Below, piece by piece: positions 46,734 to 58,277 of a stretch of 64,000 nt of DNA. The stretch is from Phytophthora quininea (taxonomy: Eukaryota > Oomycota > Peronosporomycetes > Peronosporales > Peronosporaceae): NCBI GenBank assembly GCA_011947345.1, contig JAAVTG010000142.1:1-64000 (forward strand). Direction: 5' to 3'. The position numbers and the translations under genes are program-made. Every line of letters begins with the position of its first letter. Position 1 is the stretch's first letter. The notes below the pieces were generated by a model that worked only from the letters and a program-made list of their open reading frames with translations, searched no databases and had not been told where the DNA came from.

Positions 46734-49687
46734 ATGAGCTGGCTGCGCAAGCTGCGGCAGGTGGCTGCACGCGCGTCGGACGCGCTGGCGCAGGCGGCGG
46801 ACATTGTGGCGCCTACACTGTACGAGTCCCGCGTGGAAGAGTTCCACCACCGCTGGACGACCGTGGCGCGCTTCCTGGAGTCAGTACTGTCCCGCGAGTT
46901 GGAGCCGTCGGAGCAGCGCCGCCTGCTGCTGGAGAGCCACACGCGCGACTCGCTGCACAAGATGGTGATGCTCATCTACGAGGAGGAGAACGCATCGGAC
47001 CGCATGGAGCTGGCGCTGGCTCGCTCCAAGGCCGCCATGGACGCAGCCAACGACGTGCGCGGACGCTCCCGCTCGCGCACACAGAGCCAGACACCACTGT
47101 CCCCGCAGCAGCAGGAGCACGCGAGTCGCGAGTGCCTCGAGTACCTTTTGGAGAAGCAGGTGATCCCGCATCTGTGCGAGGTAGGGCGGCGGGACAAGCC
47201 CTTCGGCATCATGTCGCTGGCCATGCAGTTCGTGGGGGCGCTGCTCAGTCGCGTCAACTACCCGATTCTGCCTACGAGAGAGGTGCACGTGTCGGTGGTG
47301 GCTTTGATCCAGGCAGCGGCCAGGAAGAGGTGGAGGACCCCGTGGTGAGGAAGTGTCTGATCAGTTTGCTCAATATCCTCTGGAAGAAGCTGCGGGGGAC
47401 CCCGTGCAGACCGAGTTCTTCTTCCTGCATGCAGATCGACTCATGATTCGCACAACGGACATGGCCAAGCAAGCGGCGGAGGATACGGGGAGTGCCGGTC
47501 GACAACGCACCGTCAGTGACGACCCGTTCATGTATCTCGGGCACCACAACACTCAAAGTGAAGTGCCGGAGCTCATTTTGTTTACAGGGTTATTGCCGCA
47601 CATGTATGCCATTGGAAAGCTGGGCGAGAAGTGTCGAGAAGCGCTGGTGATCGCGGCAGCGGTGCACGACAAGGCGCTGTGTCGATTCGTGTTGCAGCTG
47701 ACGCCGTTCTGCCACTACGCGGTGAATGGAGTGATCTCGGCGTTCGACGCTTTACCCAAGACCCTGGCGTCAACAGCCAACACACCCGCTGCTGCAGCTG
47801 CTGCTGCTAAAGAAGCCGACGGGGCTATGGAGGCGGAGCTGGGTTATCTTGCGGTCCGTCTTCGATTTTGTTGTACGTTGGCGATGGTGGCGCGGTACGA
47901 GCTAGAGGAGATGGACGAGGTCACAGGCGAACCGCAGCGGCGATCAATTGCCGACGAGCTCTTGGATCAATTCCGCTCACGGTTTTGGAAGGGCCGTTGC
48001 TCGAGGGTCTGCTGCACACATCGGAAGCTGCTGCCTGTGCTGCTACGCTCTACGCACGCATTATTCTGGAGGAACTCACGGCGTGCGGCCGTGATACTCG
48101 AGCAAACCCTTTGCTTTTCATTTATCTGCAGTTCCTTCTTGAGAACTCTGCGAATCTCGCTGGAGATGAATCAACGGGGCGGGTTCTCGCTGAAGGAGAA
48201 GAAGTTGCGACCTCAGTCGAAACGGAATCTCAAAGAAATGGTCATTCAGCAGCGCAGCAGCTACCATCCGAGTTGCTACGCCACATGGACTCGTTATCAA
48301 GTTCGCTGTGCATTGCCACGATCGATTTGTTCACTGCGGTGCTAGAGTTGCAAGACGATTACGCGGACAGCGTTTTGCTGGGAGAACCAAAACACGTTGA
48401 GTCTGTGGCAGCTGCTCCACAGAATGGTGCTGTTGATGGTGGAAGTGAAACCAGCCCGCGGAAGCGAAGGCCTTCTATACTGAGCCCAAGTGGCCAAGGC
48501 AACGGCGCGATTTGGTTTGCATCGCGATTCCCAGATTCGGCAGTGGCCTCAAATGTTCACCTGTGGAAAATTCGGGCTTTTGCTGGACTTGAAGATGCCG
48601 TTCAAGAAATCCCTGCGGCTGATGATCAAGAAGATCAAGTTCTCTCTCTGCTGTCTTATATTGCCGATGCGGAATACGCTGCATGTCAGCGTGGCCCTGA
48701 AGACACTGACGATTTTGATGACGAAGACAGTGATGACCAAGATGAGAAACCAGGTTCCCCTACAGCGTCATCAGCAGTTGAAAGCGCTGGAAGCCCATCT
48801 GCTGGTACTACTGCTAATCCGTCCTCCCCAACAAGGGGTCGTCGACTCGCACTGCTGCAGCACGCAACTCGATGAAGCCTTTGCGGGAAGTGCACCTAAG
48901 TATCAGCTTACCCTCATTTTCACCAGCCGAGCCTACTGGTTTACGGCAGCGAACGCAGTCCCAATCCGTGCGTGGTTCAGTTGTTGGGTTTGGCGCCGAA
49001 GATACACCGCTATTTGTTCGCATCGTGATGAGCCGCGTCGAACGGTTGCTGGAGAACTCTTTCCACGAGAACCTTGCGTTGTCAGGCCTGTTGTATGCTC
49101 TTGCTCAAAAGCCTGGGTGTTCTGCGATTGTTTTCGATCTGGATGACGTTTTAACGGCAGCTCAAAGCCTTCGCAGTATTTTGGAAGAGGTCTACGCCGA
49201 TGCGCTTCGCCGTTTAGGTCGCCTACCCAACGGAGCAGCGCTGCTTCAGGAACTGCGTAAAAAGCTGGTTGAAGACGACAACGACACGGCCCTGAACGAC
49301 CACGAAGCTGAGACGCGCCTTCTCTGTGGCTATGTGGTGCTGGAAGAGATTCTGAAGGAGCTGAGCTCACTCCTGTTTGCTCGTGAGCGTGTCAAGACTC
49401 TTCCCCTTAAGCCCGAGGGTTATTATCTGGAGCCAAAACGTGGTACAATCTCGCCTTCCTCGGCGATGCAGCGAGTGCGCGCGGCCTCGTCTGAGACGCT
49501 CTTCTCCGATGAGGGATCACAAACCAATAGCAATCCGTCCTCACCTCGCAAGCAAGGTAGTATTGGGAAGGAATTCGAGGAACTGCTGGCAGAAGCCGAG
49601 TCCAGCATGGAGAGCCTGCTGGTTTGCTCTACCGAAAAAGCAGCGGAGCCTTCGCTGGAAGTGGAGCTGGAGTCGCAGATTGTATAG
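46734..49687 (+). CDS. FHIP/RAI16-like protein, frame-broken
   Basis: ATG at 46734 (MSWLRKLRQVAARASDA). The N-terminal domain has the FHIP (FTS-Hook-interacting, FAM160/RAI16-like) signatures: RWTTVARFLE, LEYLLEKQVIPHLCEVG, GIMSLAMQFVGALLSRVNYP. A central region (LLPHMYAIGKLGEKCREAL) and a C-terminal block (FVRIVMSRVERLLENSFHEN, LALSGLLYALAQKPG) match the family's conserved repeats. The protein would be about 980 residues. Frames change near 47317, 47395 (GGGGG), about 47985 and about 48870. In animals and fungi FHIP links Hook and dynein to early endosomes, so a role in microtubule-based vesicle transport is likely here. The breaks look like errors in an otherwise well-conserved gene. Confidence 0.7.
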
Positions 49688-49832
49688 ACAGCAACGGACC
49701 ATTACTATAAGCGCGAACATACGAGAAATAAAACCAGTTAGAAGTGGAGAACATGGTGTGTCGAGCACGAGTGGTTTTCGAAGTCGGCTTCAGGGGGCGA
49801 GATTGTATAAGGTTGCTATTTAGCGAAGAGCC

Positions 49833-52800
49833 ATGCGCTCAACGAAGCGTGCGCGGACATTACCAGATCTACCACCACTGTCTGCTGACGAGGACTCTGT
49901 GCGAGAGCCACAGCGACGGAATCAAGCTCTGGTGAGCCAGACACGATCCGCTGGTCCTGGTCCTCGTTCCGTGCCGAAAGCATATCCGCGCCTGCGGACG
50001 CTGGCTCAGCTGACTAACGACTACGTTCGTGATCTACACGTTGGGAATTTCGTCGCTCGCAGTGAGATGCGATGGAAGAATTTTGATGGACCGACCACGC
50101 TGACCTCTGCAAGGGCTCGAACGGATGCCGTGCAACAGTCAGCTGCAGTTGTGATTCAATGTGTTTGGAGGAAACATGCAGCCGTGGTTGAATGCACACG
50201 TTTGAAGGCTGCTGTTCTGCAGCGCCAACTTAACGTCGCAGCAGGAATAACGAGACATACGGCCAGATTGACACGCGCATTAATCTGTCGGAAAGCAGAT
50301 ATCCCCGTTTGGCCGACGAATGGCATCTACTTTCACGCACCAGCGCAACTCAGTACATGGTGGATAAGTTACACAAGCGCCAAGCTACGTAGCAAAAGGC
50401 TTTTGCAGTACCCTCCGACAGTCCTCGCAATCCTAGATGTCCCCGTGAAATTGACGATTAGAAAACTCTACCTTGTGGCGTATGATTGTTACGCTTGCAG
50501 CACTGACGATTCAGTGTTGGATTCGAGCTTTTATCACTCGAGTGGTAGTGGAGAAGAGGAGGATAGAACGCTTTCGCCATCAAGCGGCAGTGAAGGTGCA
50601 AGGGTTTGTTCGTGTCTACAATGCCAAGCACATTGTTCAGTGGTTGCAACGGCAACGCGCAGCAACTGGGATCCAATGCCGCTGGCGATGTATCCTAGCA
50701 AGACGGTGCTTGCAACAGCGTCGTACTACATGGGTTGTTACACAATCCTGCGCTTCATTAATCCGCCAGGCAGCCCGGCAAGCTACTGTCAAGCTACAGA
50801 TTGCGTCAGCTCTGGCACTTCAAAAGGTCTACCGTGGTAATCGTGCACGTGCACAAGTTCGAGAGCTACTGAGCCACAATGAGCAACGCAAGTGGCGACA
50901 AAACCCCAGCAGAGGGTTTGCTCTCTTTGAAGTCAAGCGCTACGATCTAGCTGCGCTGCATTTCGAGAATTGCTTTCGGCAGGGGTCTTTACAGAGCAAT
51001 TGCCTCCAGTTCAGGTCTCGCTGGCTGGCCAGACAAATATCGAGGAAACTGTAAACCACCGAAAACTTGCGTGTGGGTCGAGAATGTCGTTCAGCTTCAG
51101 CGCCGCACCGATTAAACTAGAAAATGATTTGAAATTCCATCGAAACGATGACAATGCCTTGAATGGCGCAAGTTCAGAAGCTGTAAAGCTTGCCGGGCGA
51201 CTTCAGTTTTGGCAGGCGTACGCAACCAGTCACAGTAAAGTGTTTGAAGCAACAGGCGACGCACTAAATCTTCGGCAGGCACGTGTTGGCTGGGAAAGCT
51301 ACTTACAAGTGGATGCAGTGGCAATGTCATGGACTGCGTTTCAAAGAATCGTGACTGGTCTCGATGAGCCCAGACTTCAGTCACAATATGAACTGGCGCG
51401 GTGCATGGTATTAAGCGGAAAGATGATCGACAAGGATAAGGCTTTAGATTTGTGTTCTACACTCTTGGTGGAAATCAAAAAGCGCCGAATGGACAGCCAG
51501 AGCGGGTATTTTGTCGGTGCTGTTGGAATGGAAGCCCAGTTGCTCATGACCACCAGTATGATTCACTTCGAACAGAATCGTTTTGCTGAGTGTTGCTCTC
51601 AACTGGAAAAGCTTTTGGTCCTATCTGAGCAGTCCGCTTTTTCCGATATAGAAGTCCGCTTTACTTTAGCGTTGGTGTTGTTGAAGCGTTACGAGGAAAG
51701 TTGTCGTGATGCTCACCCTGAAAACATCGTCTTCATGGCAAAAGCGACTCAGCTGTTGAAACAGTGTTATCGAGCAATTGAATTGTGGCCATCAGTTGGA
51801 TTTTATTATGGTTGCTTACAGAGGAACGAAGCGAAGTACTTACTGACATGAGAACAGACCGGGGCTTTTCTTCTGCACCATTGCCGCGAAGGAGAGAGAA
51901 CGAGCAGTATACGGCAGGATGATGGTAACGAGAAGATTCTCCTGCAAGTGAAGTTATCCGACAAACCATTTCGAATCGCATCTATGCGCGTAGAATGTAC
52001 TGGTGATGGTTTATACAAAGTGGGCAAATCACCATCCCAGACAACGCATTTTAGTTTGCATGGGGCAATTGCAAACCTCCCGTTAGAAGCAGGTATAAAC
52101 GTGAGTCTTGGCGTCCGAAATCCACTTATATCGTCCTCGTTGAGGAGAAAGCTGCAACAATTACCGCTCGGGAAGGAATGGATGCGTGCGATGATATTGC
52201 CTTGGGAGGAGTGGGAACGCAAACTCAATGAGGTAGCCGCTTGTTCTGACGGATCCGATGGGAAGTGGAAACGGAGGAACGAAACATGGAGTGCTGTGTG
52301 CTTTGAGATAGCAAAATCGCTGGAGTGCAATCAGGCTTGGGTATTTGCAGACCTCGTTGCCCGCGAGGTGCTTGCATACTCTAAGACTCGCGCCCATCGC
52401 GCAAACGTGTGCTTTCTTGCTGCTCGAGTTGCCATACACATGATGAAGCGAACACAGGGTGCGTTGCTGATGCAGCAGGCGTACGTGGAAAAGGAAGCCA
52501 AACCAGCAGACCCGTATTTGTTCATTGGGAATTTGACAGCCGTTCAACGGGCATTGTCGCCGAACGTATCCATCGCGAAGCAGGAGCCATTTCTCAGTCG
52601 ACTTGAGCGTGTCCAGAAGCTTGAGCGCATGTGCTTGAAAGCATGGTAGTACGACAGTCTATCTCCCCATTTTCGCGGCGACTCTTTTCCGAAACCTTGC
52701 TGCTTCAACGCATTGCTGACGAGACGTACGCGGAATGTGGAGACACTTTCTTCCTTCGGAGTCTTTTGAAAGCGCACGTCTGCGCATACCTTGACAAGGG

Positions 52801-55800
52801 ATACGAAACACTTCACTTGAAATGTGCATTCGATGTCATTGCCCTGTTGTTTGAGCGCTTTCACAAGCAACAAGACCCCTCTTGGACACACTTAGCGAAT
52901 TTCGAGGCGCATTTTGGTGATCAACCATCGTTGACCAAGGACGCACCGAAAACACGCGTGTTGAATGTGAAGTTGCTACTTCTCTCGTGGCGTCATATCC
53001 CCTTTTTGCTCTGCTTTGATATGGCAGAAGTTCTCTACCGCTATAAAATACACAGCACGTCGACTCTAATCGATATGTATGAGAGTCTGTCAGGACGTAT
53101 TCATGGCTCTCAGCCTCGGACGCTAGTGTACGCATCGTACGAAGAACTGATACTGCTACGCTTAGCTTTTCTGCACATGGCAAAGGTTTCGCAAGCGGGT
53201 CATTCGTGGCTCCATGTTGACAGTGCCATTGCGGCGGTAAACGAGGTTCTCGAACAACGAGAAGTGTTTTTATCTGCGTCTGTTAAACAGAAAGCAAAAC
53301 GCATCAAGTGGCCATCCCCAATCCGCTTTCCCTTCCACTTCAGCGATGCCGAGGTACGTTTTGTCCGAGGTTTTCTAACACAGATAAAAGAAGACATGTT
53401 GCGTGTTCCTATCGAGAGAAGGACCAGTTGGAGAGATTATCACGCTTTGCACCAAGAAGTGATGGATCTTGTGAAGGCAGCTCCTTTGCCAGGTCAAGTG
53501 GATGGAAGTGGGGTCGAATGCCTGATAGTGTACGGCACCGCGTCGAGAATTTAAGAGGACTGCGGGTTTTTGTTGGCACCATGCACGATGTATCGATTCG
53601 AGATGTGCTCTTCAGCCAGCCTTTTGTGGCCGTTCAATACGAGGGGAGGGCGACGCTGACTCAAACCCAGCCAAGCTGGACGAATCTATCCCCTAGCTGG
53701 GAAGAAGACGTGGAGATTCCAATATACTCAGCTAAACCGAATGTAGTGATTAGTATGATGAACCGCACCAAGCGAAATTCTCGCTGGCAGTATGCCGAGG
53801 TGATTGGATCCGTTTTGGTGAGAATGCAGGATTTGCTTGCAACTCGGGATGGCGTGACTAGTGGGTCATATTACGATCTCGTGTCAGCAAAGTTTTATGG
53901 TCAAAGAGCACCCTATACTGGTGATGAAGAGCACTGTAACAAGAACGCGCGCATTTTCTTAGGCTTTCAGGTGGTGCTGAAAGCTCAGCTGCCAATTTCC
54001 TCGTCGGCCGCGCGAACTGCTTCATGGGCGACTCAAAGCGGAAATTGGGACCTACAAGAACTCCGAGCACAACTGCATGGGACTTCCAAACATTTGCGAC
54101 GAACCGCTGGGTGTGGAGCCGCTTTGCAGCCATGTTTATGGAGGATGGAGACCTCTTTATTGCCAAATAGTTTCTGTTAAAATCGGTGCGGATGATATCA
54201 GCTCTAAGACGACGTGCTAGTTTGGCTGGTGTTCGGCTGAATGCCGATGAAGCAGTGACTATCACAAGAGATCTGGTAGCACTTTGCCGTTGCCACAAGG
54301 CTACCCTTGGTGACTCACGCTGGGAAGAACAAGCCATCCCGCTCCTAGAGCAGGCTGAAATAATTCTGAAACGAAGTATCGTTCAGCAAGAACAAGAGAA
54401 TGGGTCATTAGTTTTGCGCACTTCACTAAATCAGCAATTGACGCTCGTCCGAACTTTGGCTGCTGACGCACAAGGTACTCCAGGTAGCATGGGCCTGCTA
54501 GAAAAAGCACTGACAAGAGAGGTTTTAGCATCATCGGTTTGGATTAAAACGACGAGTGGTGAGATGGATGGCGGCATCGCTGTGCGTTATATAAACCAAG
54601 ACACAGGCGAAATCAATTATGTCGAGCCTTTGGAATATGAAGACAAGGTGAGCAAAGCTAGCGAGACGGAGCAGCTTGCTCATCGCTTCGTCGTCATGAA
54701 TTCGGAGATGAAAGCTCGAGTTGCCTTCCACCGGGCAGAATTGCTTCGACTACACGACCAAGACCCATTCCAGTGGATCCCCATTTTCAACGAGCGGAAG
54801 AAGAAGTTCCAGTTTTTCAGTGCACATGTACCAGACGCTTATTCGCTTCCTCATGGGGACATTCATCCACCCCAACCTCCTACGTATGTCATGCTGGTAG
54901 ACGAGTTCCTGCTGTATCATGTGCTTCTCGTGCAAGATGCCTATCGCAAATATCGCTGGATAAGACGGAGACGGCGGAAACTAAGGGGGTTTCTGTCAGC
55001 GTGCATGTCGACGTGTGAGTTGTTCGCAGCTCGGCGACGATTGTTACTAAGAAGCCTAAATTGCATCCGCGTTGTGATCGACAAGGCCCAACATTTGCGC
55101 GCTGCCGATTTTCTCACAAGTGACCCATATGTGGTACTTACACTGACAGATGCAATCGGAGAGGAGGTGGCCACAGGAACAACCTGCGTGCGTTATAATA
55201 CGCTGAATCCAAAGTGGAATGAAGAATTTCACTTCCGCTACAGTTTTGCAGAACATGAAATGCAGCAGACAGCAGCGCGTGGTTTGTATGAAGATTCGTT
55301 GCGGCAACTCAGAGCTGTTTTGACGCTCCGGGTATTCGATTATGACGGTCTGGAACTGGAAAAGAAACAAAAGAGAAAGAAAGCAAAACAGACGGCGGCG
55401 CTGATGAAAAGTCGCACGATTTCCTTGGTAGGGCTGTGATCCCGCTCCGACCGTTTACACACGGCAAATGCATGACGGCGTATCTACCTCTTGTTGATGA
55501 CAAGGATGAGACTAACTCGCCCCATTCTCGAGGAACACTAACAGTTTCTGTGCATTGGAATCATTGTGACGAAGATAATTCATTGAAACTACGGGTGTTG
55601 GCAGTGATCGAGTCCAGTCGCTGATTCCTAAGAATCCAAAGCCAAGACCAGAGTTACCCACGGAGGCGATAGACGGCCTTGAGGATTGCATCAGCAGTTG
55701 GAGTTACTTCTTCAGCAACTGTGCGATTTAGCGAACGAGGTTCTGCAGCCAATGGTACTTCTACAGGAACGGATGCAGATTGCGCAGACCCAGGGAAGGA

Positions 55801-56344
55801 CTGCGGAGAAGCGAAAATGCTGGAGCGACGAATGGATGCGTTGTTAAGCACGCAGTTGCTGCCAAAACAACGAGAGCTGGCAATTGACAGCCTCATCAAG
55901 CAGGTTGGGATGATTTTCCAAACAATCCTTCGACCGATAGAGGAGTATACGACCAGCCTTAACAGTAGCTCAAGACGCGAATTGCAAGCTCTGGCGGAGA
56001 AGTGCTTGGGTGACGCTAATAAAGCATCTCGCTCACTCGAAGTGATGTCATTTGACGGTTTAAAACCTGCTGACGCTGTGGCGATGGCGTTCCAGCAGCA
56101 ACATCACGTGAAAATCTTGAACGACCAATTGCGCGTTCTCCTCGAAGCGTTTTTCGTCGGAGAAAGTTCGAAATGGCACTTTGGTCAAGAAGAAAGCGTT
56201 CATGCGGTGTATGATCGACTGACCAGCAAGAAAGCGGATGGTCACTCCAACGGCGACGTGCAAGCTGGGACGAGGATCGCAGTAGCCAAGCGCAAGCAAC
56301 GAGTTCAAAGGGCAAAACTAGAGAAGGCCTGGTATGAGCTGTGA
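49833..56344 (+). CDS. Large IQ-motif / TPR / C2-domain protein, frame-broken
   Basis: One gene of about 2100 codons spread over several frames. Order: basic disordered N-terminus; an IQ motif (AAVVIQCVWRKHAAV, about 50140) and, in the next frame, a cluster of at least four more (LTIQCWIRAFITRVV, VKVQGFVRVYNAK, ATGIQCRWRCILARR, LALQKVYRGNRARAQ, 50500-50860) expected to bind calmodulin; TPR-like helices (51000-53400); a first C2-like domain (LRVFVGTMHDVSIRDVLF, 53557 on); a WW-like stretch (INQDTGEINYVEPLEYED); a second C2 domain (RVVIDKAQHLRAADFLTSDP, TLNPKWNEEFHF); and a C-terminal helical domain (LERRMDALLSTQLLPKQREL) to 56344. At least eight 1-base frame changes interrupt it. Calcium/membrane signalling is inferred from IQ plus C2. 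I know no named homolog. Confidence 0.65.
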
Positions 56345-56396
56345 AGTCCGAAATCAAGCAAGTTTATAAACCACGCTAGGAAATGCTAGAGCGGAT

Positions 56397-57991
56397 CTAC
56401 GAGGCCAGAAACGTCCTCGTGTATTCGTCGCATTCCAGCAGCTGGAAGCGGTGCGAGCTGAAGACGAGTTCGGCACCCACCACAAAGTGCTCCAGAATGT
56501 AGCGCACGCCCTCGGGGCTCTTGTACGCGCCGCGCTCGAGGAACTTGCCGTTGACGATCCCCGAGTTACGCAGCTCCGGCTCGTAGATTGACACAGTATC
56601 GTCTGTGAGGAAGTACGTGACGATGAATCGGCGTTGCTGCTGCTCCTTGCGGCTAGAGATGAGTTTTGCCCGGAAGCGCAGAAGCATGCGGTCGAACTCG
56701 GCCATCTTGTTGAAATCCTTTCGTGGCGGTTTAGGACACAGGGAGTGGCATGAACCCAGCGAGTCTTCTTCCGTGCCAAAGCCGTTGTAAGGCGCTGGAT
56801 CAGGCTTGGGGAAAACAAACTTTTCCACAGTCGTGGACATGGCAGATGCCAATACCCGCCCCCAAGCCATTTGGTAGTAGTCGCGTGTATACTTGTCCGC
56901 GTCGACGAGCACCATGTTCCGACCAAAAACGTTGAGCACAGCACCGACGTACAGGTCCGTCTCGCCGTAGTAGCTGTCTGCGCTCGTGGGATCCTCGACA
57001 CCGCGATCCTGCTCGTCTGTCAGGTCCTGGTGCCAGTCCTTGAGAAGCCGTGCGCGGCGTAGTAGCAGCGGGAACGGATCGCGACCATTGTTGGGGCGCG
57101 CCACTTCCTTGAACTCCACCGTGTCGTCTTCGAGGAAGTAATCAAGCGTGTAGGACATGAGGTCACCATAGAGTTGGTCGCGCATGTCGTACTCGCAGTG
57201 GAAGCACAGCACCTTGCGGTTGTTGGCCAGGAATTTGCGTTTCTTCTCTGACTGTAGACGCGAGCGGATGGAGTTGCCCAACGACGCCTCCATGTACGTC
57301 TTGAGAGGGTAGCGCTGCTTGCCGTAGAAGTGATCGTGGTCGCCACCGCACATACGCGTGATTTGGTCGCGTGTGATGGTGTACTCGTCCTTGGGCAAGG
57401 GCAGCGGCGAGCCGACGTCTTCGCCTCTCTGTGCATAGTGCTCGCGAGTAAACTCGTCGCAGTCGTACAGCTTGAAGCTTCGCCCAAAGATGTACATGTC
57501 CACGCCCAAGCGCAGGTCGGCAGGCGAGTACAGCTCACCGTCGGGACGGCGTAGCTTGCAGCGCCTGAGGAAAGTGCCTTGTGGGATCCCGCTGTTGGAG
57601 ACCCGAGGTTCAATGATCTCGAAGGTTTCGTCGTGCAGGTAGAGCAAGATGGTATTTAGGCGGAGCCGCACAACTTCGAGATTGCTTTCATCCACGCTCT
57701 CGACGTAAAGCTCTGGAAACGCAGCACTTTCTGCACGTTCTGCGGCGCGAACTTGCTCTCCTCGGGGTGTTCGCCCGCCATTTTGCCAATGTCGTGGGCG
57801 GTGGTGTCGAACCGGTCAGGGTCTCGCAAGTCTAGCCTCGTCGTCAAGGGGTTCATCTGGTTCAGCGTGCTGTCCAAGCGCAGCGTTTGCTCGATCAGCT
57901 TAAAGCGCTGCGGTTTGAGGTGCGAACGCAGTCGCGGTTCGTAGTTGGTTGCACCGAGCAGCGTGTTTCTCGGCGTCGTCGTCGACGCCAT
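56397..57991 (-). CDS. EFHC1/Rib72-like DM10-domain axonemal protein
   Basis: ATG at 57991 (MASTTTPRNTLLGATNYE). After about 100 residues the frame changes near 57715 and continues through three DM10 domains: the first near LHDETFEIIEP, LGVDMYIFGRSFKLYDCDEF; the second VLCFHCEYDMRDQLYGDLMS, LEDDTVEFKEV, DPFPLLLRRARL, LNVFGRNMVLVDADKYT; the third RFIVTYFLTDDTVSIYEPEL, VGAELVFSSHRFQLLECDEY. Triple DM10 is diagnostic for EFHC1/2 and Chlamydomonas Rib72, proteins inside doublet microtubules of motile flagella. The usual C-terminal EF-hand is absent, as the frame stops just after the third DM10. This fits a zoospore-forming organism. It lies tail-to-tail with the IQ/C2 gene, 52 bp apart. Confidence 0.85.
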
Positions 57992-58277
57992 CCTTGCTAC
58001 TGAGCTTCTGTCTGCTGGAGAGCCTCGCGGTTTGAACTTGAGCCGCTGGCCTTCATGTCATGCGTGGCTGCTATTCATAGTCAATTGCAAATCGATCAAT
58101 CCCACCTGGCGCTTCATAAATACTCGACCAAAGTAGAGGTAAATATCTTCCGTCTTGTCCATGCTGGCCTGAAAATATTCGCCTCCACATCCAACATGCC
58201 CAGTGATCTCACTGGGTCTGGTTCAACTGTAATCGGGATAAGACGATACCCACAAGTGCCTTCAGTCTCACGTTGGA

